Shown here: positions 16,366 through 24,903 of the stretch, piece by piece
Layout of the letters: each line of letters opens with the position of its first letter
Position numbering within the stretch: the first letter of the stretch is position 1
Origin: CAYNRE01 sp964399535
GTDB taxonomy: Bacteria; Planctomycetota; Planctomycetia; Pirellulales; CAYNRE01
NCBI GenBank assembly: GCA_964399535.1
Contig: CAYNRE010000074.1
Location: forward strand, 80,209 to 144,208
Length of the DNA: 64,000 nt
Direction: 5' to 3'
The notes under the pieces: model-generated
The model's input: only the letters and a program-made list of their open reading frames with translations
Databases searched by the model: none
What the model was told of the DNA's origin: nothing
Program-made: the position numbers and the translations under genes

Positions 16366-18565
16366 TACCAAGTACTTCTGGCCCAAACAGGGCACGACCG
16401 CGGTCTTGGGAAAAGAAGTCGACCGCATCGACGGCCTGGCCAAGGCCACCGGCGCGGCCAAGTATACCTACGACGTGAACCTGCCCGAGATGCTGATCGC
16501 CCGGGCACTGGGCTGCCCGCATGGCCACGCCAAGGTTACGTCGATCGACACGGCGCCGGCCGAGTCCAAGCCCGGGGTGCACAAGGTATACGCCCTGAAA
16601 AAGCCGGGCGATGAAATCATGTGGCAGGGGGACCTGGTCGCCGCCGTGGTGGCCGATTCCGAGGGGGCGGCCGTCGAGGCCCTGGCCGCGATCAAGATCG
16701 AGTACGAAACCCTCGACGTTTTCACGCAGGAAGAAGACCTGGAAGCCGCCACCAAGGCGGGGCGCGTCAAACCTGCCGGCGGAAAGGTGGCCCTCGCCGC
16801 CGAGCCCGGCGACGACGTGGAAGACGAAAAGGCCTGGCAACAGCAGGAAGTCGAGCGGCTGCTGGCGGGCTGCGCGGCCGTCGTCGAGGGGTACTATGGC
16901 ATTCACGCCATCACGCACATGTGCCTGGAGCCACACGGATCGACCTGCACTTGGGCCGACAACAAGCTGACCGCCTATCTCTCGACCCAGAATGTGACTG
17001 GTACCCCGCCCCAGTTCGCGCAAGAGCTGGGCGTGCCGGCTTCGAACGTGGAAGTGGTTTGCGAATACATCGGCGGCGGGTTTGGCTCGAAATTCGCGGC
17101 CGACGCCTGGGGCACACTCTGCGGCCAGATGGCCCGCGACGTGAAGCGCCCCGTCAAGCTCATGCTGACCCGCGATCAGGAGCTGAAAGACGCGGGGAAT
17201 CGGCCCTCGGCCTTCGCCAAGGTCAAGGTGGGCGCCGATAGCGAGGGGGTGGTGCAGATCTGGGACTCGGAGCACTGGGGAACCGGCGGCTTCTCCGGCG
17301 GCGGAGTGAGCCACAACGTGGTGCCCTACGTGTTCGAGCCACCCAACTTGCGGCGCAACTCGCTGCAGATCGCCACCAATACCGATCGCTCGCGTGCCTG
17401 GCGGGCGCCGAACCATCCGCAGGCGTGTGCCTTGACCGCGACCGCCTACGACGACGTGGCGGCCAAACTCGGCCTGGACAGCTACGACGTGTTCCTGCGG
17501 AACCTGAAGCACATTTCCAACGACAAGGCCGAGGTTTACGCGGCCGAGATGGAAATCGGCGCCAAGCTGATCGACTGGAAGGCCAAGTGGCATCCGCACG
17601 GCAAGGGCCCCGCCCAGGGAAGCATTGTCAGTGGGCTGGGCATGGCCCTGCACACCTGGGGTGGCGGAGGGCACAACTCCACCTGCCTGGTGAAGATTCA
17701 CCCCGACGGTGGCGTCGAGGCCTTTCTGGGAAGCCAGGATTTGGGCACCGGCACCCGAACCGTCATCGCCGTGATCTTGGCCGAAACGTTTGGCCTCCCC
17801 ATCGAGGCCGTCAAGGTGAATATCGGCCGCTCGAGCTACCCGCCCAGCGGGCCTTCGGGCGGAAGCACCACGGTGGGGGGCGTTTCGGAGTCGACCCGCC
17901 GCGCATCGCAAGATGCGTGGGCCAAAATCGCCGAGTTGGCCGCCGCCAAACTCGGCGTGGCGGCCGACCAGCTCGAGGCCACCGGGGGGCGCGTGCAGGT
18001 GACCGGCGATGCCGCGAAGAGCCTGTCCTGGAAAGAGGCCTGCAGCCTGCTGGGCATGATGCCGCTGGAGGTCAAGGCATCCTTCAATCCCGGCCGCGAA
18101 AACCCGCTTTCCAGCTCGGGGGTGGGCGGGATTCAAATGGCCGAGGTCCAGGTCGATCGTGAGACCGGCGTGGTACGGATGAAAAAGTTCGTGGCCGTGC
18201 AAGACATGGGCACGATCATCAGCCGCCGTACGGCGAAAAGCCAGATTTACGGCGCCGCGATCATGGGAATCGCCTACTCGCTGTTTGAAGAGCGAATCAT
18301 GGACCCGGTAAGCGGCGCGTTTCTCAATGCCGAATTGGCCGATTACAAGCTGGCCCGCATTGGCGATATCGGTGAGATCATCATCGAACTATACGAGCCC
18401 CAGAGCGAGTATCAGCGCGGCGTCATCGGCCTGGGAGAACCGCCGGTGATCAGCCCTGGCGCGGCCATCTCCAACGCGGTGGCCAACGCGCTCGGCGTGC
18501 GTGTGCCCGTCCTTCCGCTTACTCCGCAGCGTGTCCTGGGCGCGCTGGCGAAGGCAAGGAGCTAA
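16358..18565 (+). CDS. Molybdopterin-binding catalytic subunit, xanthine dehydrogenase/PaoC family
   Basis: The 735-residue subunit should bind the molybdenum cofactor and hydroxylate an aldehyde or N-heterocycle. It begins with RIDGLAKATGAAKYTYDV, has the cofactor loop GGGFGSKF, WRAPNHPQA in the substrate channel, QDLGTGTRT, and the C-terminal V-I-G-L-G-E that carries the catalytic base glutamate of the family, followed by PPVISPGAAISNAVANAL. It lacks its own signal peptide; PaoC-type subunits are exported with the Tat-bearing small subunit. The 8-base overlap upstream and 3-base gap downstream indicate tight coupling. The substrate is unknown. Confidence 0.92.
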   Translation: MADTKYFWPKQGTTAVLGKEVDRIDGLAKATGAAKYTYDVNLPEMLIARALGCPHGHAKVTSIDTAPAESKPGVHKVYALKKPGDEIMWQGDLVAAVVADSEGAAVEALAAIKIEYETLDVFTQEEDLEAATKAGRVKPAGGKVALAAEPGDDVEDEKAWQQQEVERLLAGCAAVVEGYYGIHAITHMCLEPHGSTCTWADNKLTAYLSTQNVTGTPPQFAQELGVPASNVEVVCEYIGGGFGSKFAADAWGTLCGQMARDVKRPVKLMLTRDQELKDAGNRPSAFAKVKVGADSEGVVQIWDSEHWGTGGFSGGGVSHNVVPYVFEPPNLRRNSLQIATNTDRSRAWRAPNHPQACALTATAYDDVAAKLGLDSYDVFLRNLKHISNDKAEVYAAEMEIGAKLIDWKAKWHPHGKGPAQGSIVSGLGMALHTWGGGGHNSTCLVKIHPDGGVEAFLGSQDLGTGTRTVIAVILAETFGLPIEAVKVNIGRSSYPPSGPSGGSTTVGGVSESTRRASQDAWAKIAELAAAKLGVAADQLEATGGRVQVTGDAAKSLSWKEACSLLGMMPLEVKASFNPGRENPLSSSGVGGIQMAEVQVDRETGVVRMKKFVAVQDMGTIISRRTAKSQIYGAAIMGIAYSLFEERIMDPVSGAFLNAELADYKLARIGDIGEIIIELYEPQSEYQRGVIGLGEPPVISPGAAISNAVANALGVRVPVLPLTPQRVLGALAKARS

Positions 18566-18568
18566 TCG

Positions 18569-19558
18569 ATGAAAGCATTTGCATACGCCGCCCCCCGCGA
18601 AGAAGCCGAGGTGGTGCGCCTGCTCGGCTCGCACTGGGGCGAGACTGAAATCCTGGCCGGCGGTACCGACCTGATCGGCCTGATGAAGCAAATGGTGCTC
18701 ACGCCCGAGCGGGTGGTGAATATTAAAGAAGTGCGTGGCCTCTCGGGCATTTCCGCCGATTCCGAAGGGGTGGTCATCGGCGCGGTAACCCGGCTCGACG
18801 AAGTGCTCGAGCATCCGGCGCTGGAAGCGTATCCCGCGGTGCGGCAGGCCATCGCCGGCATCAACAGCCTGCAGTTGCAATCGCAGGGCACCTTTGCCGG
18901 TGAGTTGTGCCAGCGGCCGCGCTGCTGGTACTTCCGCGGCGGCAACGGCCTGTTGGCCGATGGCGGCCGGCTTGTCGAGCAGGGAGACCACCGTTATCAC
19001 GCCATTTTCGGCAATCGGGGGCCCGCCAAGTTCGTTTCGGCCTCGCGAATCGCCCCGGCCTTGATCGCGCTCGGTGCCCGGGTAAGAGTTCTCGGGCCCG
19101 CGCCCGAGGACGAAACCGTTTTCCCGGTCGAGTTGCTTTATCAAACTCCCAGCGAGCCCGGCGAGCGGGAGCTGTCGCTCGAACCCAATCAACTGGTAAC
19201 CCATGTGTTGCTGCCGCCGGCCGAGCGCTGGCAGAACGCCACCTACGAAGTGCGGCACGGCGCGGGCCCCGATTTTCCGCTCGCGGCGGCCGCGGCCGCG
19301 CTGCGGCTGGATGGCAACTGTGTGAGCCAGGCCCGGATCGTGCTGGGCCAGGTGGCTCCGATACCCTGGCTCAGTGCCGAGGCGGCCCAATCGCTGGTCG
19401 GTTGGCCGGTCACGCCGGAAACCGCCCGGGCCGCCGGCGAAGCCGCCGTGGCCAGGGCCACTCCGCTGGCCGGGAACGCTTACAAAGTGCAATTGGCCAG
19501 GGTCGCGGTCGAGCGGGCCATTCTGTCGGCCGCGGGCCTGGAAACCGGAGGCTTTTAG
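18569..19558 (+). CDS. FAD-binding subunit (CoxM/PaoB-like) with depleted [4Fe-4S] loop
   Basis: The 329-residue protein has the FAD-binding LAGGTDLIGLM (residues 29-39) and the C-terminal CO-dehydrogenase flavoprotein domain. The middle insert resembles PaoB/YagS: LCQRPRCWYFRGG, then HRYHAIFG. In PaoB-type proteins this insert has four cysteines that bind [4Fe-4S]. Here only C119 (in RPRCWYFR) remains, plus C114 nearby; the downstream positions read GLLADGG and GPAK. The usual T-I-G-G-N flavin motif is TFAGE. The gene sits three bases after the catalytic subunit and three before the next small gene. Confidence 0.88.
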   Translation: MKAFAYAAPREEAEVVRLLGSHWGETEILAGGTDLIGLMKQMVLTPERVVNIKEVRGLSGISADSEGVVIGAVTRLDEVLEHPALEAYPAVRQAIAGINSLQLQSQGTFAGELCQRPRCWYFRGGNGLLADGGRLVEQGDHRYHAIFGNRGPAKFVSASRIAPALIALGARVRVLGPAPEDETVFPVELLYQTPSEPGERELSLEPNQLVTHVLLPPAERWQNATYEVRHGAGPDFPLAAAAAALRLDGNCVSQARIVLGQVAPIPWLSAEAAQSLVGWPVTPETARAAGEAAVARATPLAGNAYKVQLARVAVERAILSAAGLETGGF

Positions 19559-19560
19559 CC

Positions 19561-19797
19561 ATGCCCTATGTGCGCGATATCGACCCCCGGCCCGAGGTAC
19601 AGCACGCCCCGTGCCTGCACCTGTTGTCCAAGGGCATGTACGTTACCGGCCAGGTGGTTCCCGATCGCCAGCGCGACGGCATGGGCGACGGCTACTGCTG
19701 GTGCAACCTGACCCAACGGGCGCTTGGCCCCGACCAGCAGGTGGTCGACCGGCGCGAATGCGGCCCCGCTCGCTCCTGCTATCAAGCGCGGACCTAG
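19561..19797 (+). CDS. Small cysteine-rich protein of the molybdenum hydroxylase operon
   Basis: The 78-residue protein starts two bases after the FAD-subunit stop. It has no signal peptide or membrane segment. Five cysteines occur in short motifs (HAPCLHL, GYCWCNLTQ, RRECGP, RSCYQ), an arrangement suggesting metal binding or disulfides, and the tail CGPARSCYQ looks like a conserved motif. No family is recognised with certainty. Its position makes it a candidate accessory subunit or maturation factor for the enzyme whose own cluster cysteines are missing; that link is inference. Confidence 0.7.
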   Translation: MPYVRDIDPRPEVQHAPCLHLLSKGMYVTGQVVPDRQRDGMGDGYCWCNLTQRALGPDQQVVDRRECGPARSCYQART

Positions 19798-19887
19798 CGG
19801 GCTGCGGTCTCCACGCCGAGGTGGAGCGCGCTACGGTCGGGCAGGCTGGATACGCGCACGCGGGAGCCGCTGGCCTTGGGCCGCCGC

Positions 19888-21078
19888 TTAACCAACCCCC
19901 AGCGCCGCGGGTGCCGTGGGCAGCGAATCGAACACCACGCCCGTCGCACCGGCCGGCGTGTGTTCGAAGGGGCTGCAACTGGCCGATCGGTCGCCGAAGC
20001 TGATTCCCAGCGCGCGGGCCGACTGGACCGTGGAGCCGTGCGGATCGACCGTCGAGAGCCGGTCGACGGCTTCGGTAATCTTCACGCTGTCGACCAGCGG
20101 TGGCTGGTAGCGAACCATCTCGCCGAACCGGCCGTGATGCACCAGCCGCACGGCGTGTACGCCGAATTGCGTGGCCAGCACCCGGTCGAACGTGGTCGGC
20201 GGCCCACCGCGCTGCAAATGGCCCAGCACCACGCAGCGTGTTTCCCGCCCCAGCCGCGATTGGATCTCGGCGGCTACCACATTGCCGATTCCCCCCAGGC
20301 GGACCTGGCGGTCTTCCTGGCGCCGGTCTTGGGTTACCATGCCGCCGCCAGGTAGTTGCGCCCCCTCGGCCACCACGACCAGCGTGAACCGCTTGCCGTG
20401 CCGTTCGCGGTCGATGATTTTTTGGCAAACGTGTTCAAAGGTCCAATCGATCTCGGGCACCAAGATCACGTCGGCTCCACCGGCGATTCCGGCGTGCAGC
20501 GCGATCCAGCCCGCGTGGCGCCCCATCAGCTCCAGCACCATAACCCGTTCATGGCTGGCGGCCGTGGTATGCAGCCGATCGAGGGCGTCGGTGGCGCAGG
20601 CCACGGCGCTGTCGAAACCGAAGGTAAAAGCCGTAGCCGAAAGGTCGTTGTCGATCGTCTTGGGCACGCCCACCGTGGGTACGCCGTATTCATAGAGCTG
20701 CTGGGCAATGGAAAGCGATCCGTCTCCCCCGACGCAGATCAGCCCTGCCAGATTCAGTTGGTCCGCGGTCAGCTTGGCGGCTTCGAGCACCTCGGGATCG
20801 ATCGTCAGCCGGTCGTCGACGCCGCTCTTGGCGGCGAAACGCCCCTTGTTGGTGGAACCGAGTATGGTGCCCCCCTGGGTCAGAATTCCGGTCGTGTTGC
20901 GGTAGTTGAGCGGAATGTAGGTGACCGGGTCGATCAACCCCTCGTATCCCTTGAGGAATCCCAGGCACTCGTAGCCCAATTGGAGCGAGGCTTTCACCAC
21001 GCCGCGAATCACGGCATTCAGGCCGGGGCAGTCGCCGCCGCTGGTCAGAATTCCAATGCGTTTGTTGGTCCGCGCCAT
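19888..21078 (-). CDS. pfkA: 6-phosphofructokinase (PfkA family)
   Basis: The 396-residue glycolytic enzyme phosphorylates fructose 6-phosphate. The ATG at 21078 gives the normal N-terminus KRIGILTSGGDCPGLNAVI; the frame extends 17 codons further to a GTG. The donor loop reads C-V-G-G-D-G-S, with the glycine that marks ATP-dependent enzymes (PPi enzymes have a second Asp). The catalytic loop is P-K-T-I-D-N-D-L, with the lysine common to PPi-type and group III enzymes, and MGRHAGWIAL follows. It is therefore a group III-like enzyme, probably ATP-dependent. The C-terminal 40 residues are extra. Confidence 0.92.
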   Translation of the reverse strand: MARTNKRIGILTSGGDCPGLNAVIRGVVKASLQLGYECLGFLKGYEGLIDPVTYIPLNYRNTTGILTQGGTILGSTNKGRFAAKSGVDDRLTIDPEVLEAAKLTADQLNLAGLICVGGDGSLSIAQQLYEYGVPTVGVPKTIDNDLSATAFTFGFDSAVACATDALDRLHTTAASHERVMVLELMGRHAGWIALHAGIAGGADVILVPEIDWTFEHVCQKIIDRERHGKRFTLVVVAEGAQLPGGGMVTQDRRQEDRQVRLGGIGNVVAAEIQSRLGRETRCVVLGHLQRGGPPTTFDRVLATQFGVHAVRLVHHGRFGEMVRYQPPLVDSVKITEAVDRLSTVDPHGSTVQSARALGISFGDRSASCSPFEHTPAGATGVVFDSLPTAPAALGVG

Positions 21079-21302
21079 TGCCGCGAGCTCCCGAGAGTGA
21101 TTCCGCTCAAAGGCCATCGGCCGCGCCACCGCGGCGCGGGTCCGGGCCCGGGAACTCTAGCTCGAAACGGCGCCGCGCGAAACGAATTGCCCTCCGGCCT
21201 CGCCTGAGAGCGCCCTGCAACCCGCACCACTCGCACAACCGCGCCCCCCGGGGCGGGAGTGGAGCGGAAAGCTTCTGGTGAGCGGGCGCCCGCCGGGGGT
21301 TT

Positions 21303-22031
21303 TTAGCGCCCGATGAGGCCCAGCCGAAGAATGATTCCCACGGCGGCCCAGGCCTCGCGCGAGTTGATTTTCGACACCCCGCGCTCACGATCGGCAAAGG
21401 TAATCGGCACCTCGACGAAGCGGGCTCCCTGCCGACGCAGCCGCCAGAGAATTTCTTCCTGGAACGAATAGCCTCGCGATACCACCTGGTCGAGATCGAG
21501 CCGCTTGAGCAGATCGGTGCGATACAGGCGATAGGCTCCGCTCGTATCGCGCACCGGCAGCCAAAGCAGCATCCGCGCATACGTGTTTACGGCCTGGCTC
21601 ATCAGGTGCCGTTTCCAGGGCCAGCCGTCGATGCGTCCTCCCCTGATGTATCGCGAGCCGATGACCACGTCGGGCGGCGGGCCATCGGCCGGCTGGCTGG
21701 CGGCCAAGATGGCCGGCAAGTGGCGCGGGTGGTGGCTGAAATCGGCGTCCATGTTCAGCACCTGGTCGTAGCCGTGCTCGATCGCGTAGCGCATTCCGGC
21801 AATCGTGGCGCTGCCCAGCCCGAGTTTTCCCGCCCGGTGCAAACAGTGCACCCGCGGGTCGCGCGTTGCCCGCTCGTCGCACCACCGCCCGGTGCCGTCG
21901 GGGGAATTGTCGTCGATGACGAGCAGATCGACCTTGGGCGCCATTTCGAAGATGGCGTCGACCAGCAGCGGCAGATTCTCGATTTCGTTGTAGGTGGCCA
22001 GCGTAATCAGCGTGGCGGCCCGGGTCGTCAT
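21303..22031 (-). CDS. Polyprenol-phosphate mannose synthase-like family 2 glycosyltransferase
   Basis: The 242-residue protein transfers a sugar from a nucleotide donor to a polyprenol phosphate on the cytoplasmic membrane face. The ATG at 22031 has a strong AGGGAGGA site. GT-A motifs are clear: TLATYNEIENL, IDDNSPDGTG, the D-x-D in NMDADFSHHP, IGSRYIRGG and SFQEEILWRLRRQG. It ends without the C-terminal membrane helices or GtrA domain of longer relatives, like the soluble DPM1 type. The MFS gene is divergent upstream. Confidence 0.9.
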   Translation of the reverse strand: MTTRAATLITLATYNEIENLPLLVDAIFEMAPKVDLLVIDDNSPDGTGRWCDERATRDPRVHCLHRAGKLGLGSATIAGMRYAIEHGYDQVLNMDADFSHHPRHLPAILAASQPADGPPPDVVIGSRYIRGGRIDGWPWKRHLMSQAVNTYARMLLWLPVRDTSGAYRLYRTDLLKRLDLDQVVSRGYSFQEEILWRLRRQGARFVEVPITFADRERGVSKINSREAWAAVGIILRLGLIGR

Positions 22032-22297
22032 GGGTCCTCCCTTACCCAAAGGGCTGGGTACCTCGATCAGTCGCTTGCAAACGCCCAAGGGGGCCAGCCG
22101 GCGCGTTTCGCCCGCGAACCGCCGCCGGGGCCTTCCCTCGGCCGCCGGGCCCACGGCTATAATCAGCCCCGGCCCGCCGGGGCGAGCGACCAGCGCAGCC
22201 CGGCTGAAAAGCCCCCGGCCGCAGCGCGTTTCCCCCCCCGCCGACTGGCTGTGCCCGCGCCGACCGTCGGACCGATCCTTCCCTGGGTTAGTCGAGC
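22032..22297. other. Divergent intergenic region
   Basis: This lies between the glycosyltransferase and MFS starts. No convincing promoter pair or gene was seen. Confidence 0.35.
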
Positions 22298-23578
22298 TTG
22301 AACTTGAACTGCACCGCGAGCGAATCGGCCCTCGACGGTTCGGCAACCTACGGACGCGCCTTCTGGCTGACCTATGCCTCGAACCTGGCGATCATGGTAG
22401 CCATCTGCCTGTTGTATCGCTATGCGGACCTGGTTCTGCACCTGGGGGGAGACGAATTTCACCTGGGTTGGATCGTGGGAACCGGCATGGTGGGCAGCCT
22501 GCTGATGAGGCTGGTCATGGGCCGAGCCATCGACCACTACGGTACCCGGGCCGTCTGGCTGGCATCCACGGGCGGGTACGTTGTGGCCTGTTTGGGCCAC
22601 CTGGTCGTGTCACGCTACGACACGCCGTTGATCTATGCCCTGCGGATGCTGTATCAGACGTCGGTCTCGGGCTTCTTCGGCGCGTCGATCACCCATGTAT
22701 CGCTCAGGTCGAGCCCGGCCAAGATGGCCGAAGTGGTGGGCACGCTCGGCACCTCGGGATTCATCGGGATGATTCTCGGCCCCACCCTGGCCGACGCGAT
22801 TCTCGGTCCGGGCCCGGTTACGGCCGGCCAGCTTCAAACCGCGTTTCTCACGGCCGCCGCGCTGGGCTGCGTTTCGAGCTTCTGCGGCTTTTTGGCCACT
22901 CGGGGTGAGCTCGCGTTGCCGCACTCGCCCCCGATGGCCCTGATTCCCCTCTTGCGCCGCTATCGGCCCAGCTTTTCGCTCCTTGCGATTACAGCCTGCG
23001 TGGGTATGGGAATCGGGCTTCCCGGCGTCTTTCTCCGGACCTATCTCGAGGAGCTCCACGTTCCGGGCATTTCGTTCTTCTTCTGGGTCTATGCCGTCGT
23101 GGCCTTCGTCACCCGGATGTCGATTCGCCGCTTGCCCGAGCGGTGGGGCATTCCGCCGATGGTGCTGCTGGGCATGGCGGCCCTGGTGTTGGCCACCTGG
23201 GGTTACCTGCCGGTGGTTGCGCGGTGGCAGCTTGTGCTGCCGGCGGTGCCGCTGGGAGTGGCCCACGCCTTTCTGTTTCCGGCGGTGATGGCGGGGGGCA
23301 GCGGCCCGTTCCCCGATCGCTACCGGGGCCTGGGCACCACGCTGATGCTGGCCATGCTCGACCTGGGGGGCGTCGTCGGCGCGCCCCTGGCCGGAGGCCT
23401 CTTGCGGCTGGCCAAGTTCCGGGGGTGGCCCCGTTACCCCTTCACGTTTGTCGTGCTGGGGCTGACTTTCGCCGCGATCACGGCCTGGTACGCGGTTCAC
23501 CCGGTGCGCCGCGAGCCGCCGCTTCCGGAATCGACCCAGGAGCCGCCGACCAAGCCCTACGGAGCCGACGGAGTCTGA
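22298..23578 (+). CDS. Major facilitator superfamily transporter
   Basis: The 426-residue protein has about twelve hydrophobic segments and an MFS-like loop after the second one (MRLVMGRAIDHYGTRAVWL, a variant of the G-x-L-x-D-R motif). An in-frame stop at 22289-22291 limits the start to the TTG at 22298 or 22304, because the first ATG (22394) lies inside the first membrane helix. No Shine-Dalgarno sequence is visible. The substrate is unknown. The last 22 bases overlap the end of the convergent kinase-like gene. Confidence 0.82.
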   Translation: MNLNCTASESALDGSATYGRAFWLTYASNLAIMVAICLLYRYADLVLHLGGDEFHLGWIVGTGMVGSLLMRLVMGRAIDHYGTRAVWLASTGGYVVACLGHLVVSRYDTPLIYALRMLYQTSVSGFFGASITHVSLRSSPAKMAEVVGTLGTSGFIGMILGPTLADAILGPGPVTAGQLQTAFLTAAALGCVSSFCGFLATRGELALPHSPPMALIPLLRRYRPSFSLLAITACVGMGIGLPGVFLRTYLEELHVPGISFFFWVYAVVAFVTRMSIRRLPERWGIPPMVLLGMAALVLATWGYLPVVARWQLVLPAVPLGVAHAFLFPAVMAGGSGPFPDRYRGLGTTLMLAMLDLGGVVGAPLAGGLLRLAKFRGWPRYPFTFVVLGLTFAAITAWYAVHPVRREPPLPESTQEPPTKPYGADGV

Positions 23579-24843
23579 GTGATTACCGTGCCCCAGAGTT
23601 CGGCGCCGGCCGACTGGAATCGGGCCATCGCCTCTTGGGCCAAGTAGCGGTCGCTATGTTCCAAGCGAACCACCAAGATGGTGCCGTCGGCCCCCGCGGC
23701 CATCGCGGGAACCTCGGGCTCGCAGGCCTGGGGCGTATCGATCACCACCCAGCGAAAGCGGGAGGGAATCTGGGCGAAAAGGTGACCCCAATCGACTTCG
23801 CTCAAGTGCTCGAGCCGCAGGGGCACCGAGCTGCCGCTCGGGGCCAACGACATCCGGCGCACCTCGGTCGGCCGGACCACGTCGGACCACTCGGCCCAGC
23901 CCATCAGCACGTCGGCCACGCCGCGGTAGCCATCGAGGCCGAAGATGCGCCCCAGAACCGAGTCGCGTAGATCGGCGTCGACCAACAGCACCTCGCCCAG
24001 CCCTCGGTCGGCCAGGGCCACGGCCAACTGCGTTACCAGCGAAGTCTTGGCATCGCGCCTTCCAGGGCTGGTGAACAGCCAACTTCGGGCCGATTGTGGC
24101 CGGCCGGCCTCGAGCAGCGCGTCTAGCGTGGCCGCGAGTTCTTCCCGGGCGGGGCTGCCTGGCCGGAGGGTAAAGGCACGCCGGTCGGCGCCCCGAGTTG
24201 CCAGGCGGGGCGTTCGGCGTCCGGCCCGGCGGTCGGCTCCGGCTCGGCGGGGGACGGCGGTAACCACGTCGCGGTCCCCGGCCGGGGCGTCTTCGGCATC
24301 CGCGGGTGCCGGGTGTTGCGAGGATCGCTCGGGTTGATACGCGTCCGAAAACGCGTCGGCCTCTGTTGTTGTCGGGTGCGAAGTTGGGTGGACCGGGTCG
24401 TGGGATGCGGAGCGAACGAGCGTGTGCGACGGATCGATCGGCTCGGGCGGCTCATGGGGGGATACTCCTTCTCGGTCGAGAAGCGGATCCTCAATCGGTC
24501 CAGATGCGTAGTCGGTCGCCTCTTCAAAAACTGGTTCGTCATCGGCCGTGGAGCGGGTCGCGCCGAACGGCTCAGGCGCGGTCCCCAGTTCGGTCTCGAG
24601 CGCCCGTTGCGCCTCGTCCAGTGCCGCCAGAGGGTCGAGCGCCCCCAAAGGGTCGTTGGCGTCGACCAGTTCGGGAAGCGGTTCCAGCTGCCAGGCGGGC
24701 TCCGCTGGGCCGGCCGTGGCCATCGCACTTGGCACGGGGGGGACAGTCGCACTCGGCGCAGGCCGGACAGTCGCACTCGGCGCGGTCGCTGGGTCGCCCG
24801 CCTTGGCGGCCGCCCGTTGCAGGATATCGCTCAGTCGGCTCAT
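23557..24843 (-). CDS. CpsD/CapB-like tyrosine-kinase-type P-loop ATPase of an exopolysaccharide locus
   Basis: The 428-residue protein has a low-complexity Pro/Ala/Thr-rich N-terminal half and a P-loop domain from about residue 250. The Walker A reads S-P-G-R-R-D-A-K-T-S, so the glycine before the lysine is alanine. Walker A' is VLLVDADLRDS and Walker B is WVVIDTP. These are features of BY-kinases and of XrtA-associated autokinases; a tyrosine-rich tail is absent, so autophosphorylation is doubtful. It is the last gene of a three-gene minus-strand set with the ExeA-like ATPase and the chain-length determinant. Confidence 0.75.
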   Translation of the reverse strand: MSRLSDILQRAAAKAGDPATAPSATVRPAPSATVPPVPSAMATAGPAEPAWQLEPLPELVDANDPLGALDPLAALDEAQRALETELGTAPEPFGATRSTADDEPVFEEATDYASGPIEDPLLDREGVSPHEPPEPIDPSHTLVRSASHDPVHPTSHPTTTEADAFSDAYQPERSSQHPAPADAEDAPAGDRDVVTAVPRRAGADRRAGRRTPRLATRGADRRAFTLRPGSPAREELAATLDALLEAGRPQSARSWLFTSPGRRDAKTSLVTQLAVALADRGLGEVLLVDADLRDSVLGRIFGLDGYRGVADVLMGWAEWSDVVRPTEVRRMSLAPSGSSVPLRLEHLSEVDWGHLFAQIPSRFRWVVIDTPQACEPEVPAMAAGADGTILVVRLEHSDRYLAQEAMARFQSAGAELWGTVITQTPSAP

Positions 24844-24903
24844 GGCGGGTGCGGTTCCCTGCTGCGGTTCAACCCCGTGAGGCGAGCCAGCCCAGTACCG
24901 GTC

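Noticed and set aside
16343..18202. 619-residue minus-strand open frame opposite the molybdopterin subunit
   Set aside because: His/Gly-rich shadow of the catalytic subunit gene.
21256..21302. GC-rich palindrome followed by GGGGGTTTTT as a terminator
   Set aside because: The palindrome has no loop and the T tract is on the strand opposite to both neighbouring genes, so it terminates neither.
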